Assembly (NCBI RefSeq): GCF_030936135.1 | Contig: NC_082602.1 | Span: forward strand, 30,631,965-30,695,964 | DNA from: Gavia stellata | Taxonomy: Eukaryota > Chordata > Aves > Gaviiformes > Gaviidae | Reading direction: 5' to 3' | Length of the DNA: 64,000 bases | Shown here: in pieces, positions 1-13,084 of the stretch | Layout of the letters: every line of letters starts with the position of its first letter | Position numbering within the stretch: the first letter of the stretch is position 1 | Program-made: the position numbers and the translations under genes | Notes under the pieces: generated by a model | Seen by the model: only the letters and a program-made list of their open reading frames with translations | Database searches by the model: none | What the model was told of the DNA's origin: nothing

Positions 1-1747
1 TTTAATGCATTAGCTTATTTGTTGATTTTCTCCTATTGACCAACAAGTATGTAATAAAGTTAAGTTAGGCTTACTGCGTTACTGCTGACCTTAGACTGTT
101 AGACAACAAAGACAAGTTTCCCATTTAGCACATCTGTTTAACTTCTAGCATAATTGACTGACATCTGAAGAGCTGCAGATTAAAACAATGATTGCAAGGG
201 TGAGAGGGAAGTGAAAGAGCACACACAGTCATTTCCCTTCCAATTTGTCACAGAACAAACACAGCTACTCATCAGTACTAATATTACGTGAATTGAATTT
301 GTCACCACATAGCAAACAGTTATGTACAGAGTTTAACCACAGACGTGTCCCTGGAAAGCCCACTGGGCTGTAATTGAGTAGATAAACATGTATTGCTTGC
401 CGAATATCAGTTGGCTGATGATTGGTTAAAGATCTTGTGGTGATGGAAAATTAAGAGCTTTGTGGCAGCTAGAAACCGCCACCAATATTTTACCCATTAA
501 TAGTCCTGAAAGTAAACTGCCTGGAGGTAATACAAGAGAGGACTGCTTTTTATGCAAGAGGATTGCCAGCTGCAGGCTTCTCTTTGCTGTACAGAAAAAT
601 AATTTCTTCAGAATATCAAACCAAATCTATCACGTGATAGAAAAATCCCTGTGAAAAGCATTTCCTTGAGTGATGGTGGGTAGCAACGTAAACCAGCACA
701 GAAACATCTCCAAACAAGACATCAGTGACAACCAAAGACAACAAGAAACGGCTTCATTCATCCTCTCATCTTCTCTCTCCTCTCCTTTTGTGGAGGAAAA
801 CTCATTTTCCACAATAAATATTTTACTAAAAAGCTGTAAAATATTTATAAAAACACCTCTTTTTTCTGGCAATGTGTTAAAAGCCCAGAGCTCCATCAAT
901 ATCTTGGAATTTGGCAACTTCCAGTTATGCAAGAGAGCATTTTTCCATTTTTTAAAAAAGGAAGAGAGTATTTCTCCCTCTTTCAAAACTGTGGGACTTT
1001 TCAAGAAAACAAAAAGTCAATTCCCCATTTTTTTCCAAATTTCTGAAAAAGTTAGAATTTTCCAATGGGGAAAAGCAACAGTAACAAGAACAAAGCTCCC
1101 CTCCCTACCACTGCTCAGGGAAAATATCCCAGTTTTCATGCCCAGAATTAGTGACAATATCTATCGAAGTCCAGCACCTGAGAGTCCGGGAGTAACTGCT
1201 GCCTCCAGAGCTTTCCCAAGGAAGAAACACAGGTACAGGCTCTAATTCTATTACTCCAGCTTCTGGAGAATGCAGGTGGGTGGGGAGACCACCTCATTAT
1301 AGTGGGCATTAACTAATGCTGATAAGCAGGGATGGTTTGAGCCCTACACAAACAGGTGAGTCACATTGGCAGCAGAACAGTGTGTCCCGGAAAAGCCTAG
1401 GAGGACCGGTGCAGACTCCATTCCTGCTCCTTTCTGGAAATCAGCAGCCTGGCAGGTAGGCACACCTCACCCAACACTCTTCATAGGTCCAACCCTAGCA
1501 TTGACTGCCTTTCTAAGCACAACCCCCTACCTTTGTGGCAATTAATAAAATGCAGTTTCTGCCTTCTCCTTTTCCATCAATTCACTCTGACCTGGCTCTG
1601 AACAGGTGGAGGAGGACAGTTTTCTACCTTCTTTCTTTTACTTTTACATATATTTTTTGACTTGTGTCACTTTTTCTTCAGTTCAGGAAGGACAGAAAGT
1701 AACTCTTCTGATTTGCGCTGTTCTGCTGAAGTACTAAACGTACAGTC
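1..1747. other. Intergenic, with an unexplained long open frame
   Basis: AT-rich DNA with no gene I recognise. One plus-strand frame is open from ATG 673 to 1245 (190 codons). The same frame is also open from 460 to a single TGA at 652-654. The minus strand is open over 630-1004. The predicted protein is rich in Ser, Phe and Lys, and I see no signal peptide, domain or repeat. See the finding on this ORF. Confidence 0.4.
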
Positions 1748-1798
1748 ACACAGAATCATAGAATACCTCAAGTTGGAAGGGACCCATAAGGATCATCA
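1748..1798 (-). mobile_element. Short CR1 3' tail
   Basis: CACAGAATCATAGAATACCT followed by CAAGTTGGAAGGGACCC is the reverse complement of a CR1 3' module with ATTCTATGATTCTGTG. Only about 50 bases are recognisable. Confidence 0.8.
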
Positions 1799-4700
1799 TG
1801 TCACGCATGGGCATGATTTAGGTCAGAGTTTATTATATTCCTAGTTTCATATGTGAACACTTCTCTCCTCCTCCCAGGTAAGAGCAAAATGCTTAATCTA
1901 CAGTAAGTAGAGCAAGGTCCTCCTCCTGCACAGTTAGGATGCACCAAGGAAAGGGGAAAGCAGCACATGCTATCAGCATGGTCTTGGGGCCAAGTACAAT
2001 GCCAGCAAGAAATCTGTCAAAAGGTCACTTATTTGTGTATAATTTACCTAGCTAGACTCAATGGCCTGTGTTTCCGCTGTCTATTGCTGCAATATAGAAT
2101 TATATGTCTTTCTAAGGTAACAGGACAGAAGATAATATATATGTATTTTAAAAATGACATAACAATGAGTTTGAAAACTACATAAGAGACAGACCTTCAG
2201 TGATCACAGCTTCCATAAATCGTGCACTTGCAAGATGCACACAGCAGATTCCTACAGAGCTCAGATGCAGACTGCTATAAAATGGTCCTGAGTGCAGCCA
2301 TCCTAATTAGAGATATTCAAACAACTGGATCAGATATCCATTTAGATTCAGATTTCTGCTCTGTGTGGATGAACTGCGTTTTTAAGCTACTGGTTATTCT
2401 AGATGGAGATGCCATTAGTCTCTATGTCTCAGCGTTAGGCACGCAGTAATCCTTGCTGAGTGTTCTGACTTGGGCTACGCTGCTGAAGTGTTTAACATAA
2501 TGAAGTCCATAAAATAAATTGTGAAGAGGATGGTTGCAGTTTTCAATATTCACTAACAGCATGGTACCTGAGCTGCATTGTAGCACGGAGAGGAACATTT
2601 CCTGTTTATAAAGCCTCACATGCTTTCTGCAAGAGCTAGTAAGAAATATAAATCATCCTTTTTAAACAGCTAACAGTAAGGATGGAGTCCACACAGTTTT
2701 AGAAATGCTATAGTATTTGGGAACCACATATATCCTCAAAAACTGACAGCCTTTGACCAAGTGTTTATTACACACTTGAACATTAACCATAACAAACCAG
2801 GAAGCATTTATTTACTGTTAAAACCCAAATATGCACTAAGGAAATAAACACCACTTGCAACACTATCCCATTTCTATATTCCATAGTATAAGAGACAAGT
2901 GCTGTGTGTTATACTCCTTTCTTACCTCAGCACAGCACTTTCTTACCTTCCTAGGTAAGAAAAGCTAAGAGTAAAATTCTGACAAAGCCAAGCTGATTTA
3001 TACTTATTTTTGCTCCCTTAATGCATTCCTGCTGACATTTTGCAAGAATACCACCCACAAATTCAACAGACAAAGGAAAACTGTATTTAAACTGAAACTT
3101 ACTTCTAGCAGCAGATGATAGGTACTTCACATTTTCCTGGTGAAGGGTTGCATCTTTTGTGTTGTATCTGAGCTTAGCAGCAATGGTGACATTGACTGAT
3201 CTGCTTTTCCACAGAGGTCCACAACTCATCTGCTTAATCCTACACAGCAACTTCAGGTGAGCTTCCAGGTAATACAGTAGAGGTCCAGCAAGAGGACATT
3301 TATAAAGTACTTCTGCTAGTCACTGTAGAGGGGGCACAATTTTGAGATGCATCAGAGAAGAACATTGTCCAGCTTTGCTGTCTGATCATACCCAAACATA
3401 GGGATATTTCAGTCAGAAGGCCAAAAAAAGTACCCTACACATGGCCTTTTATTTTGTGTCAGAAAATAGAAGGCAAAAGTTATTCTGTAGCGCAACTCTG
3501 AATTGTTCTATAGTCTTCACTAATCACAATTGCCATTGGCTTCTGCTTTTCATCTCATAGATCAGTTTGGATTTATTGGTCCCCACAAGATTTCAGTTGT
3601 TTTCATACTTTATAGTACCATAATCAAGTTCCAAGGAAATCTTAGGCTATTATCTAATACAGTTGCCATACAGCTGAAAAATTACCAAACCTGGCATAAA
3701 TCACAAAAGTTGTGATTTTGTGTTTTACAGGACAAATTCATACCCAGAGTAAATCCATTGATGCAGGTATTTCCCCAGCTCTTCAGTTAAGTTCTTCAAG
3801 AATTTGGAGCAAACCAAAATGTAAAGATTAGAGCCCAAATTTTGGAGACTTCCATATGTGTGGTATTACTAGATTTGGAATACTCGTCAAAATCTCAACT
3901 CCAGACACTTTCTCCTTGAGAAAACCTTGTAAGGCTGATTTTTAACAGCTTTATGCTATTGATGATATCATAACTGAAGTTAACCACCTGAGTAAGGTCT
4001 AATGAGTACATTGGAAAGTACCCAGCCAATGAATGCAGTTTAGAAGCAAGTAAATTTTGATTTTTTACAGTTATGGCATAAAAGAACAAAATTAGAGAGA
4101 AGAAGGATTTCCTGATTTATCCCCATTTTTATCGCAACTACATGTTTCAAAACCTACTTTTCTCAGGAATGTGCGATACTAGTGATGATCACTTCTCCAA
4201 CTGCTGACACGTAATGGCCAAACCCCCTTTCACTCTACTCTCCACCACCCCAAAGCTGCCTTCAAATTTTAATGCAAAGTTCTGACATATCAGCTCCAAA
4301 AAGTACAAGCAATTTGCAGATTATAATTGGCCTGCTGAAATGGCTGTTCCATAGGAGCTGCTATTAGACTCACAAATAGTGCTGCCAAATCACTGTTAGC
4401 TTCACAGTATAGTTGAGCACCCATGTAACCAGTTCACATGATGGGTGCTAATCTCAGGGAAGACCAGGGGAAGAAAACATTTCACTGCTGTCAATCAGTC
4501 TGAGCATTTCGTAACAAAACCCAGAGATCCAATAATCTTTATATCAGGAAAATAATCCTTACGCTCCACAGCTCCACCTACAATACAGCCAGATAACTCC
4601 TTTTCCAGAGAGCAATTTTGTCAGTAAAAAGCTGTCCTGTTACCTTTCTGCCTCTCCACCGCTCATGAAAGAAAGTCTGCCAGCCACCCATATATACAGA

Positions 4701-7700
4701 TCAACTAATAAAGCTTGCTTTTAAACCCTATGACTCAATTATCTGGTGCCATTCTTGTACCTTCAGCAACAAACGTGAGCCAATGTCTTCAGCCATTAGG
4801 AAAGTGAGATTGCTCACACCACCTTATTCCCTTTGGCAGGGCTGAGGTTTACTGCTGCTATCCTTGGGTAGGATACAGCAAAGGAAATTCACTTCAGAGC
4901 AGCAAATAGTAAGAACAATGCCTGGGGGCTTCTCAGACCTAAAGACACTTTGCTGGTTCACACAGGTAAAGTCTAAACACCCTGCAATTTTATTCAGTGG
5001 TTTATGCACTCACCTATTGAGCAGTGTTACGTCCTGTGAAACATCCTGTAACATCTTCTTCAGCATTTTTTCCTACCCTTTAGGTAGGAAATACAACTAC
5101 TTTCCCATTTTGAAATCAAGACCAAATGGACGTTTTCCTTAACATTATGGTTTCAGGAGGATTTTCACACAGCACCTGTTAAGCTCTAGAAAAGCTATAG
5201 TTATGTTTTTTTCCCAGATCTTTAACCCACATATACTTGCCTAACTTCCTCTGTCAAAACATTGCTGTTCTTCATATTATTGGAATACCTAGATCAAAGA
5301 CCAAATTTCAATTGTTTTGGCCTGACATTCACACTGGAAGGGACCATATTGAAACTGAAGAGCTTGCAGGATAGTTAGAGGATGCAACAGATGGCAGTGA
5401 TTAAAAACAGAGGACAAACAGAGGTAACTATATGGGATCCTGTGTTACCTAAGTAACTCCTGTGCAATCAGCAATAGATCAATTTTTTTCCTATGATGTG
5501 TCTCTGTATCAAGATTTATATCCAGTAATTCAAAGAGGATGAACAGTTTTGCCTTTAAGTAATCTCTGATTAAAAGAAAAAAAAAAAATCATTTGGCTTG
5601 GGAAAAGAAGGTCAGTAAGAAATGAAAAAAAGTAATCGAGCAAACAAAAATGTTGCAAGATGAAAGCTAACCACCCTTCCACAGAAGCATGTCATTCTGT
5701 TTCCACCAACCCTGTAATATCACAGAGAACTGCATATTACTCCCTGCAACCTGAGCAGGAGCTCAGCAAAGTAGACACTAGCAGGAATAGCTGCATTAGC
5801 TGCTCTTGGACATTCTCTGTCTGGATTTAGTAGAAAGGCTCATTAACACACTACAGCAACGTCCCTTGGAGCCTAGAGCCACAGCCCACACTTTGTTAAA
5901 GAATTATGGTCTCTGCAGCAACAGGCAACTGCTCAAGCTTCAGGCCATGCAAACTGAGGAAGAATTGAGAGGGACTTCCCCCAGCCTCCGGTAGAAATCC
6001 ATGTAACTGGCAGTGATTTAAATGCATTGTCTTAAGATGACTGGAACCAGCAATCACAAGGCTGAAAAAGTTATTTACTTCTTCAATTTTAAACTATTTT
6101 AACTCTGGGTACTGAACCTCTATTAGAAAAGTTTCAATGTCTGAAAAGCAAATGGAAACTTTCTACTGTAAAAGTGGCTTGATGGAGAAAATCCTTTTCC
6201 AAATCATTGCAATTTAATGGGAGAAATCCATTTCTTCACCATATAGGTCTATAGCAAATCTATACCATTTGCTATAGATCTTTGAAGCCATACTTGAGGT
6301 GATCTTGTAATCACATAAAATATACCACTAACAGACTAGAAAACCAGTTGGTAGGCAGTGTCCCATTAAAACAGTGTTTTCAGGTTTGTAAGCTTGTGAG
6401 TAGGCTGGGTAAATCACTAAGGTGAATGCACTGCACAAAAACAAGTTATTATTACGTGAGGGTGTAGCTGTCACAGTATAAAAGATGATTGAGTAAGCAG
6501 TTTGAATAGCAAGGAGCAAGAAGCTAACAACAGTGCTAAGGGGATTACAGAAACAACAACTGAACAACGACTGAAAGAGGTGAGTGACTGAAGACAAAAA
6601 AAACGAAATAAAAAAAATGTTGCTTGCTTTGTCCACTTCTTGGGCAAAGGTGCTTAGCTGATGTTAACAACTCCCTGTTGCCACAGAGTTAAGACTTCAG
6701 TGATATTGTTGATCTCTTCTGCTCTCTCCTGTGACACAATGCATGTTTTGGTCTTTCGTAGTAAGCTCATTACAAGGTGCTACGAGAGTTTTATGGTTTT
6801 ATGTATGAGGAGTATCTTCTCTAGAATATGTAGTTCCACGTACCAGTCTTGACTAACAGCTACTGTATGATCACTTGCTTTGTGCATTTGCACTTTGGGG
6901 CTGGAGATGGGAAAAGGAAAGGGGATGGAGAAGGGAAAGGAAGAAATTCTAAGTTCATAACTGTCATGACAACTATTTTATACATGGAAACCTGTGAGAT
7001 AATGAATCAATGTATACTGGTATGTATTTTTGAAGAGCATGTGGACTTACTGCAAGATTGGAAGAAAGCAGATAGCACTGCAACCCACAGGAAAAAAAGG
7101 AGGATCCCAGCAACAGCACGGATGCTAATTTTTTCTAAATAATGAAGTAGTACTAAGGAATATAAACTACACCAGTGACTACATAGAACTAAGTGAAGCC
7201 ATCAACTATACTGGCTGGATACACCTCCCCAGAAAACACCATCGGTTTGGGGTTTTTTAAAACAAACATGGATTGCAAAATTTGGAGATAAAGAGAATGC
7301 AAATGAGATGAAATCTAGCTGGGTGTTACAAAAGTGTTTCCTAATGTGTCTTCTTGCAAAAACTTAATCTGAAAAAAGAAATTTAAAAGCACCAGTGTGC
7401 ACCACTTTTGAATGAAATAGAAGAGAAGGAAAGTAAAGAAAGACTCATTGCTTCCAGCACCTGGCACAATCTCCAGAGCCCTGGGTTCTCTTCCAGCTTT
7501 GTTGGGAGGCTGAAGTCAAACACCTTCTACATTAGTTCCTGCTCTACCTTTGAATATGAGACCCTCTCCTTACATTTGGTCAACAAGCTGGGATCTGGAT
7601 GTATTACTCTAATACGAAATAATTAATGATATTACTTACAACAAATGTATTACAACAATAAGTGGGTGTTTAAAATGAAGTATGGTACGTGGATGCATAT

Positions 7701-9050
7701 AAGGAGGAAGTCTTGCAATGACCTGTGCTCTACACCATGGGCTGAAACATGAGTAGGCTTGGGATCTCAGCACCCAGAAGAGGACGACAAAGGGTGTTAT
7801 CACAGAACAAGTCTTTTTTGTGGAGTATACACAGCATATGGAGCAGATACTGCTTACTATGTTCAAGCAGTTTTTAGTCTTTACAATGTGAATGAACAGA
7901 TTAACACTGTTCACATGTTCCTCTGTTATTCAGAATTATCTGCCAAATGCTCATATAATTAATGACCCATTTCTCACTGATGATGCTGATTTGACATTTA
8001 TAGACTTTATAGCATTTATTGCACGCTCCTGCAACCAAAGGGACAGATTGCATTATATGATACAGACATGGGCCCTGCTTGGATGCCACAATTGCCTCAA
8101 GGAGGGTTTTAAGTTGGATGTTACCAGTTATAAACAGAGATGTGGTGTTGCAGGAATATTTTCTAGCATTTGCCTTCCTATCGCATACTTCTACCAGAAA
8201 GCACCTTCATTGGATTGCTACACAGTGAGTCAAAATGCTGTGATTGCTGTCAGAGAAGCTTAAAGCACAGTCTTGGGGTAAACCATCCTATGGCAGGTGT
8301 TGTGTTTGAAAGATTAAGAAAGGAGCAGGCTGTGTGCCAAAGAAGAAGCAACACTCAGGAGCTCCATGTGACCTCAAAGACAGTATTTTCCCCTGGTACA
8401 GAGATTAATCTTGGCAGTGCACACTGTGGTGTGGATGAAATAGCCACCTCAGGCTTAAAAGCTACTCGAGGCAGCATGAGCTAGTGCCTGAAGTGCCATT
8501 CCAGGATGTACAAGATTGGGGCTGAAGACACAGTCTGCTTCTGACTAGTTAAAGTATTTTTCAGGTTTGTATCAACTGTGGCAAATCATATTGCAAAACA
8601 CCCAAGCCCAGCTGGAAAGTGCCAAGACATTGTGCTTCAACATTTCAGAAAAAATAATGCAATTCTGTTCAGCTAAAACTGTCCTCTTGCTTTTTAAGGT
8701 TTGAAAGATCCTCCAAGCAAAATAGAGCTCAGTCATCTTTCCGAAACTGATAGAGACAAAAGAAAACCCCTTCCCAACCAGCTCTAACACTGTTATCTTC
8801 TAGAAAATACTTCTTTGTAGGAAACACCCTGAACAGAAATCAGCTCCTCATAAGAAAAAATGATAGAGCTGACTGCCTTCAGCAGCAGCCACTGAGGGCT
8901 CGAGTTCAGTACTGCTGAAGAGCACTACTTGCCTGGGTTTGCTGTTAAGTGCTTTCCCTTCTGTCATTTGTTATAATTAACAGACAAACAAGCCCCCTTC
9001 CCTCCCACTTCCTAACAGAAAATAACAACTTCATAGCATAAGCAATATGC
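1799..9050. other. Intergenic DNA without recognisable genes
   Basis: Only short, unremarkable frames occur here. A small hairpin lies at 2939-2962, and a similar 9-bp stem is near 5068-5090. No CR1, RNA gene or exon was recognised. Diverged old repeats would not be visible by eye. Confidence 0.5.
2939..2962. repeat. 10-bp inverted repeat, 4-base loop
   Basis: TTTCTTACCT (2939-2948) and AGGTAAGAAA (2953-2962) form a perfect stem. An extra TTTCTTACCT copy lies just upstream, near 2918. Confidence 0.7.
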
Positions 9051-9105
9051 TTCAAGATCTGGCACAGGCAGAAGCAATCCACATCAACGGCTGGTCTCAC
9101 CACAA

Positions 9106-10860
9106 GTGGATGAGAAGTCAGAGGAGCACCGTGTTAACACTGTGTTAACTAACACAAAAAACACACAGAAGCAGCAATCTTCAACCTCCTCCCCACCCCA
9201 AATTTCCCAGCTTGTTGTCACAAACTCTCATGTCATTTTAGTAACTACCGGCAGGAGCACTGGGGCGTCACTAGAATTTCAGTGTTTTTTACTGAGGGAG
9301 AAAGTATTTGAGTATCATGCTCAGAGATGTGTGCACTGCAATAACCTGTCAGCTCAGTGGCAGAAGAAACATGTCAGAGTGGATAGAGCTCCCTGATAAA
9401 ATCCTCCTGGCTCCTCCAGGCATTCCTCCAGAAAAGCCTGGAAAAGGAACACTGTATTTTTGCATCTACTGGAAAGCAGCAGTCAAACTGGGTCTTACCA
9501 AGGATGACAGATGCAAGTCTGAGTCAGATATTAAGCAAAACCTTCTCCTATGTCAGCACTTCCCACTGAAATTGGGAAGACATTGGTCCGAGCACTATAC
9601 TCAAATAAAAGAACCCCAGAATCACAGGACTGGGGGGAAAAAAAAGCAAACCACAGGAACACATACTCCACCTCAGCTGCTTTTGAACAATCTGGTCCAA
9701 TAGGGCTGCAACATTCTCCTGCCGAACCTGACAGATGAAGGCATTAAGAGACTTCTTGGCATCACGAACACAATCCGCATAAACAAAAGCCAGGATAAAG
9801 TTACCTAAGGATGACTGGTCTGAAAAGACTGTTGATGACAATCTGGATAGCTGAGCCCAGCTTCTTGCTGCCATGTGGGCAGGAAGCGTTCCAAGGTGCT
9901 TGAAATGCTACAACAAGCTCAAAGGTGTCCGGCCCATTAACCAAGGCATTGGCAAGGTTCACCAGAGCAAGAGCTATTGCAGCACTGTAACAGACAGGAG
10001 TCCCTCCTTGGTACTGAAGGGCACACTGAGACCATGCTGTCACCAAGTGGCAGTACACCTGAACCTCAGACACTACACTTTCCTCTTACTCCTCTTTTAT
10101 TCTGCTGGGTCCAACTTCTTTGCCTGTCACCAGATTGTAATTAAATAATCCTGATTAATCAGAGCATTTTGGTTTAATTGTTTCAATGGCATCCTGAGTT
10201 TGGACTCAATATATATTGCAACTCAGGGCAGGTCAGATTTTACAGCTTGTCGTGTATTGCTTATCACACTTCAGTTGAAAAGAAAACAAATGGGTATATG
10301 GGATGCAGTATAACAGTAATTGAGCGATGAGGCAAGTACCACTAGCAGTGAAGTGCGAGATTGCCTCAGTGTTACTGCTGTTCATCTCTCTACATCTAAG
10401 CCAGAAGTTGCATCATGTACAATATAGGCAGGGTAGAAATTCTCTTCCTGGATAGAAAAGTCTGGCAGGTGATGGGGGAGAATGAATGCAATACTAGTTT
10501 TGTTTATTTCCTTGGGTTTTTTTGTTTGTTTGCTTTTCAAATATTTCTCTTGGTTCTCCAGTGAGAACTGAAAGAACACATGCAGCTTTGTGAAGCAATG
10601 GACATGCTCCTCTGCTCAGCTCACCGTCAGACACAACATGCATTTTATGCAAGATGGGTGGTTTAATTTGCTTTGAAACTGAATGCAACCAGAACAGCTG
10701 AAGAAGTTCCAAATTCTCCAGCAACCTACGTAAACAACTTCAGATACCAGCAAAAGATCCAGGAGAAGCAGTAGATGGCACTTGGTGCCCTCAGTGTTGC
10801 GCAGGGTACCAGCAGTGTCCTGCAGAATGGGGCTACCAATGGCTGCTCCAAACATCTACT
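9106..10860. other. Region dense in medium-length open frames, unidentified
   Basis: Somewhat more GC-rich than its surroundings. Minus-strand frames of 108, 90 and 79 codons (9874-9548, 10073-9801, 10855-10616) succeed one another, and the plus strand is open at 9308-9703 and 9873-10148. The 10073-9801 frame reads into an apparent donor TTAG|GTAACT at about 9803. I could not match the peptides to a family. It may be exons or a decayed gene on the minus strand, an old repeat, or chance. Confidence 0.3.
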
Positions 10861-13016
10861 GGCATTTTTTTCTGCCCAAATAATTTTCTTTGACCTTCAA
10901 ACTTTTACACAATCAATACCTCACAGGTAGTCCAATACCACTGGTGACAAAGGTCATGAAACTACCAAGGCAGAATAGGCTGCTTGCCTGTTTCCAGCCA
11001 GCATGAATGTTTTCTGTTTTCTTGCATTCTGTTTATTCTGTATTTTTTTCCCTCTTTCAGTAATTTTTTTCCTTTTAACAAAGTTTTCAGCACCACATAT
11101 TCTTCATTGGACATCAGGAACAAATCCAGCATGGTTTACTGGTACAGTGACCAAGTCTCATTTTATCTTGTTCACATGAAATATCCCACATGCTCTGAAA
11201 CTGAAGTTGTGACTTGTATCTATGTCTGAGCCTGCCCTGAATAGGCAGCTGACAAAACACAGTCATCTGCCCCAGCTATGGCTTGAAATCTTCTACAAAA
11301 AGTTTGCAACATGGGCAGTAGGTCCTTTCCAAATCATTTAGGGATGGGACACAGGTCTTGAGATAACTCAGCAGTATATCAATACCCACCTCAGTGGGTT
11401 GCTGCATAAGATCTAGTAGTGTTATCAGTCAAAGGTAACTAGGTGATTGCAATTAAACCACAAGGTCATCGAAAGTGTAGAATTTTATGTGATACATTTC
11501 ATCTTGAATTCATTCGCCATTAGAATCATTGCAAGATGAGCTGCAAGTTCAGGTCCTCTAATCCACCACCTACCCTGCTGCCATTCTAACCCAAGAAAAA
11601 ACCTTGTTCTTGTAATGTATTTATTGTAGAGTCCTCTCTGTCTGTAGCAACTTAAATCTGGTAAACATGCTAGCTTAAAACACAGGAGAAGCCCCACTGA
11701 ACACAATGAAAAATCAAGTAAAATGCCTGTGCTTAAGTCCTCACTATGACAAGTCTCTTCAGTGATTTTTCAGGACTTCCCACAGGCTAAAGTACCTTTT
11801 GTGAATTATATTTGCTGTAGCTAAATCAAAAAGTATCAAATTCATCCCTTTTGCAAGTCTGTTGCAGTGTAAATGTCGTATGTGCATTAGAGCACGTTAC
11901 ACACCCGCACATCATACACTGATTAATCAGGTAGACAAAGTCATTTACTCACCTCATTCCAAACCCTTACTAAACATGACCCAGGGGTTATAACTACAGT
12001 AAGTACTGATTTCCTGAATTTGAATATCACTACCTTTTTCCTCGATGTATTTCCTTGAACTGCAATATACACCTACGTATTTTTAGTTAAACAAATGGCT
12101 TTTTTCAAGGTCAGTAGCTTCAGTTGGCACAAAATTGAATTTGACAATTCTTTATCTGCACAACCCTCAAAAGCCACATGTGCTTCTGAAACGACCTCAA
12201 TCACAGTCCCCAAATTTCTGAATCTACTTTTAGGCACCAAAACACAAATGCCTTCATCAGCAATAAGTAACTTCAACAAGAGAGGCTTAATTAAAATCTA
12301 AATCCTCAGTTTAAAGCAATGTCTTTCTGTGATCTTGCACTATGATGATCTCAAAAGCCTTCTAAAATTTAGCTCCAGTGGTCTGTTTCAACGGATTTCT
12401 AAAGAAATATGTACAATGACTTTGGAAATTAAAAACCATGCCAGTACTTATCAGACAGCATAATCCTTTGGTCTTTTAAAGCTATGCATCTAATGAAGTC
12501 CATAGAATTAAATCACAAAAAGCATTGGACACTTATCTCACAACAAGCCACATCTTGAACTTCTTATACTCAGCCTGGTCTTTAATTGGGACAAAACTGA
12601 CTCAGTCAAGGCTTGAGCTGAAGCATAGGTAGAAAGAAAAGATTTCAGAACATTATAGGTATTCTGCATTGTTCCAATAACAACGTACAAGCAGAAGATC
12701 TACGGTATTTTAAAGGCTGGTTGTTACAGCTGAGCTCTGTACTGGTTTATAATGGCACCTCATCAACATCAATGGCACTACTTCTAGTCTGAAAGGAAAA
12801 AAGAGCCCCTGTATTACAGTTTCTAAATTAGAGATGGACCTCAAATCAGACCAGAGCTCCTCAGAATATCACAACAAGAGCTGAATTCCAAGGCTTATCC
12901 TTTGTGTTAAGCGCAGGGGAACAGATAAGATCCAAGACACAACACATGAAGGACTGTAACACACATCTTAGCAAACCAATATATTTACTACTCCACCATC
13001 AAAAGCACAGTATCTT
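10861..13016. other. Intergenic DNA, nothing recognised
   Basis: AT-rich sequence with no convincing exon, RNA gene or repeat. Confidence 0.5.
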
Positions 13017-13047
<31 letters not shown>

Positions 13048-13048
13048 A
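13017..13048 (+). repeat. Poly-A / (GAAAA)n tract
   Basis: A run of 16 A is followed by three GAAAA-like units. It precedes the old CR1 by about 35 bases. CR1 does not end in poly(A), so it is a simple repeat and not the tail of that element. Confidence 0.85.
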
Positions 13049-13084
13049 TCATTGCTGACTCTCTTGTTCAGCTAAATTACTCAG

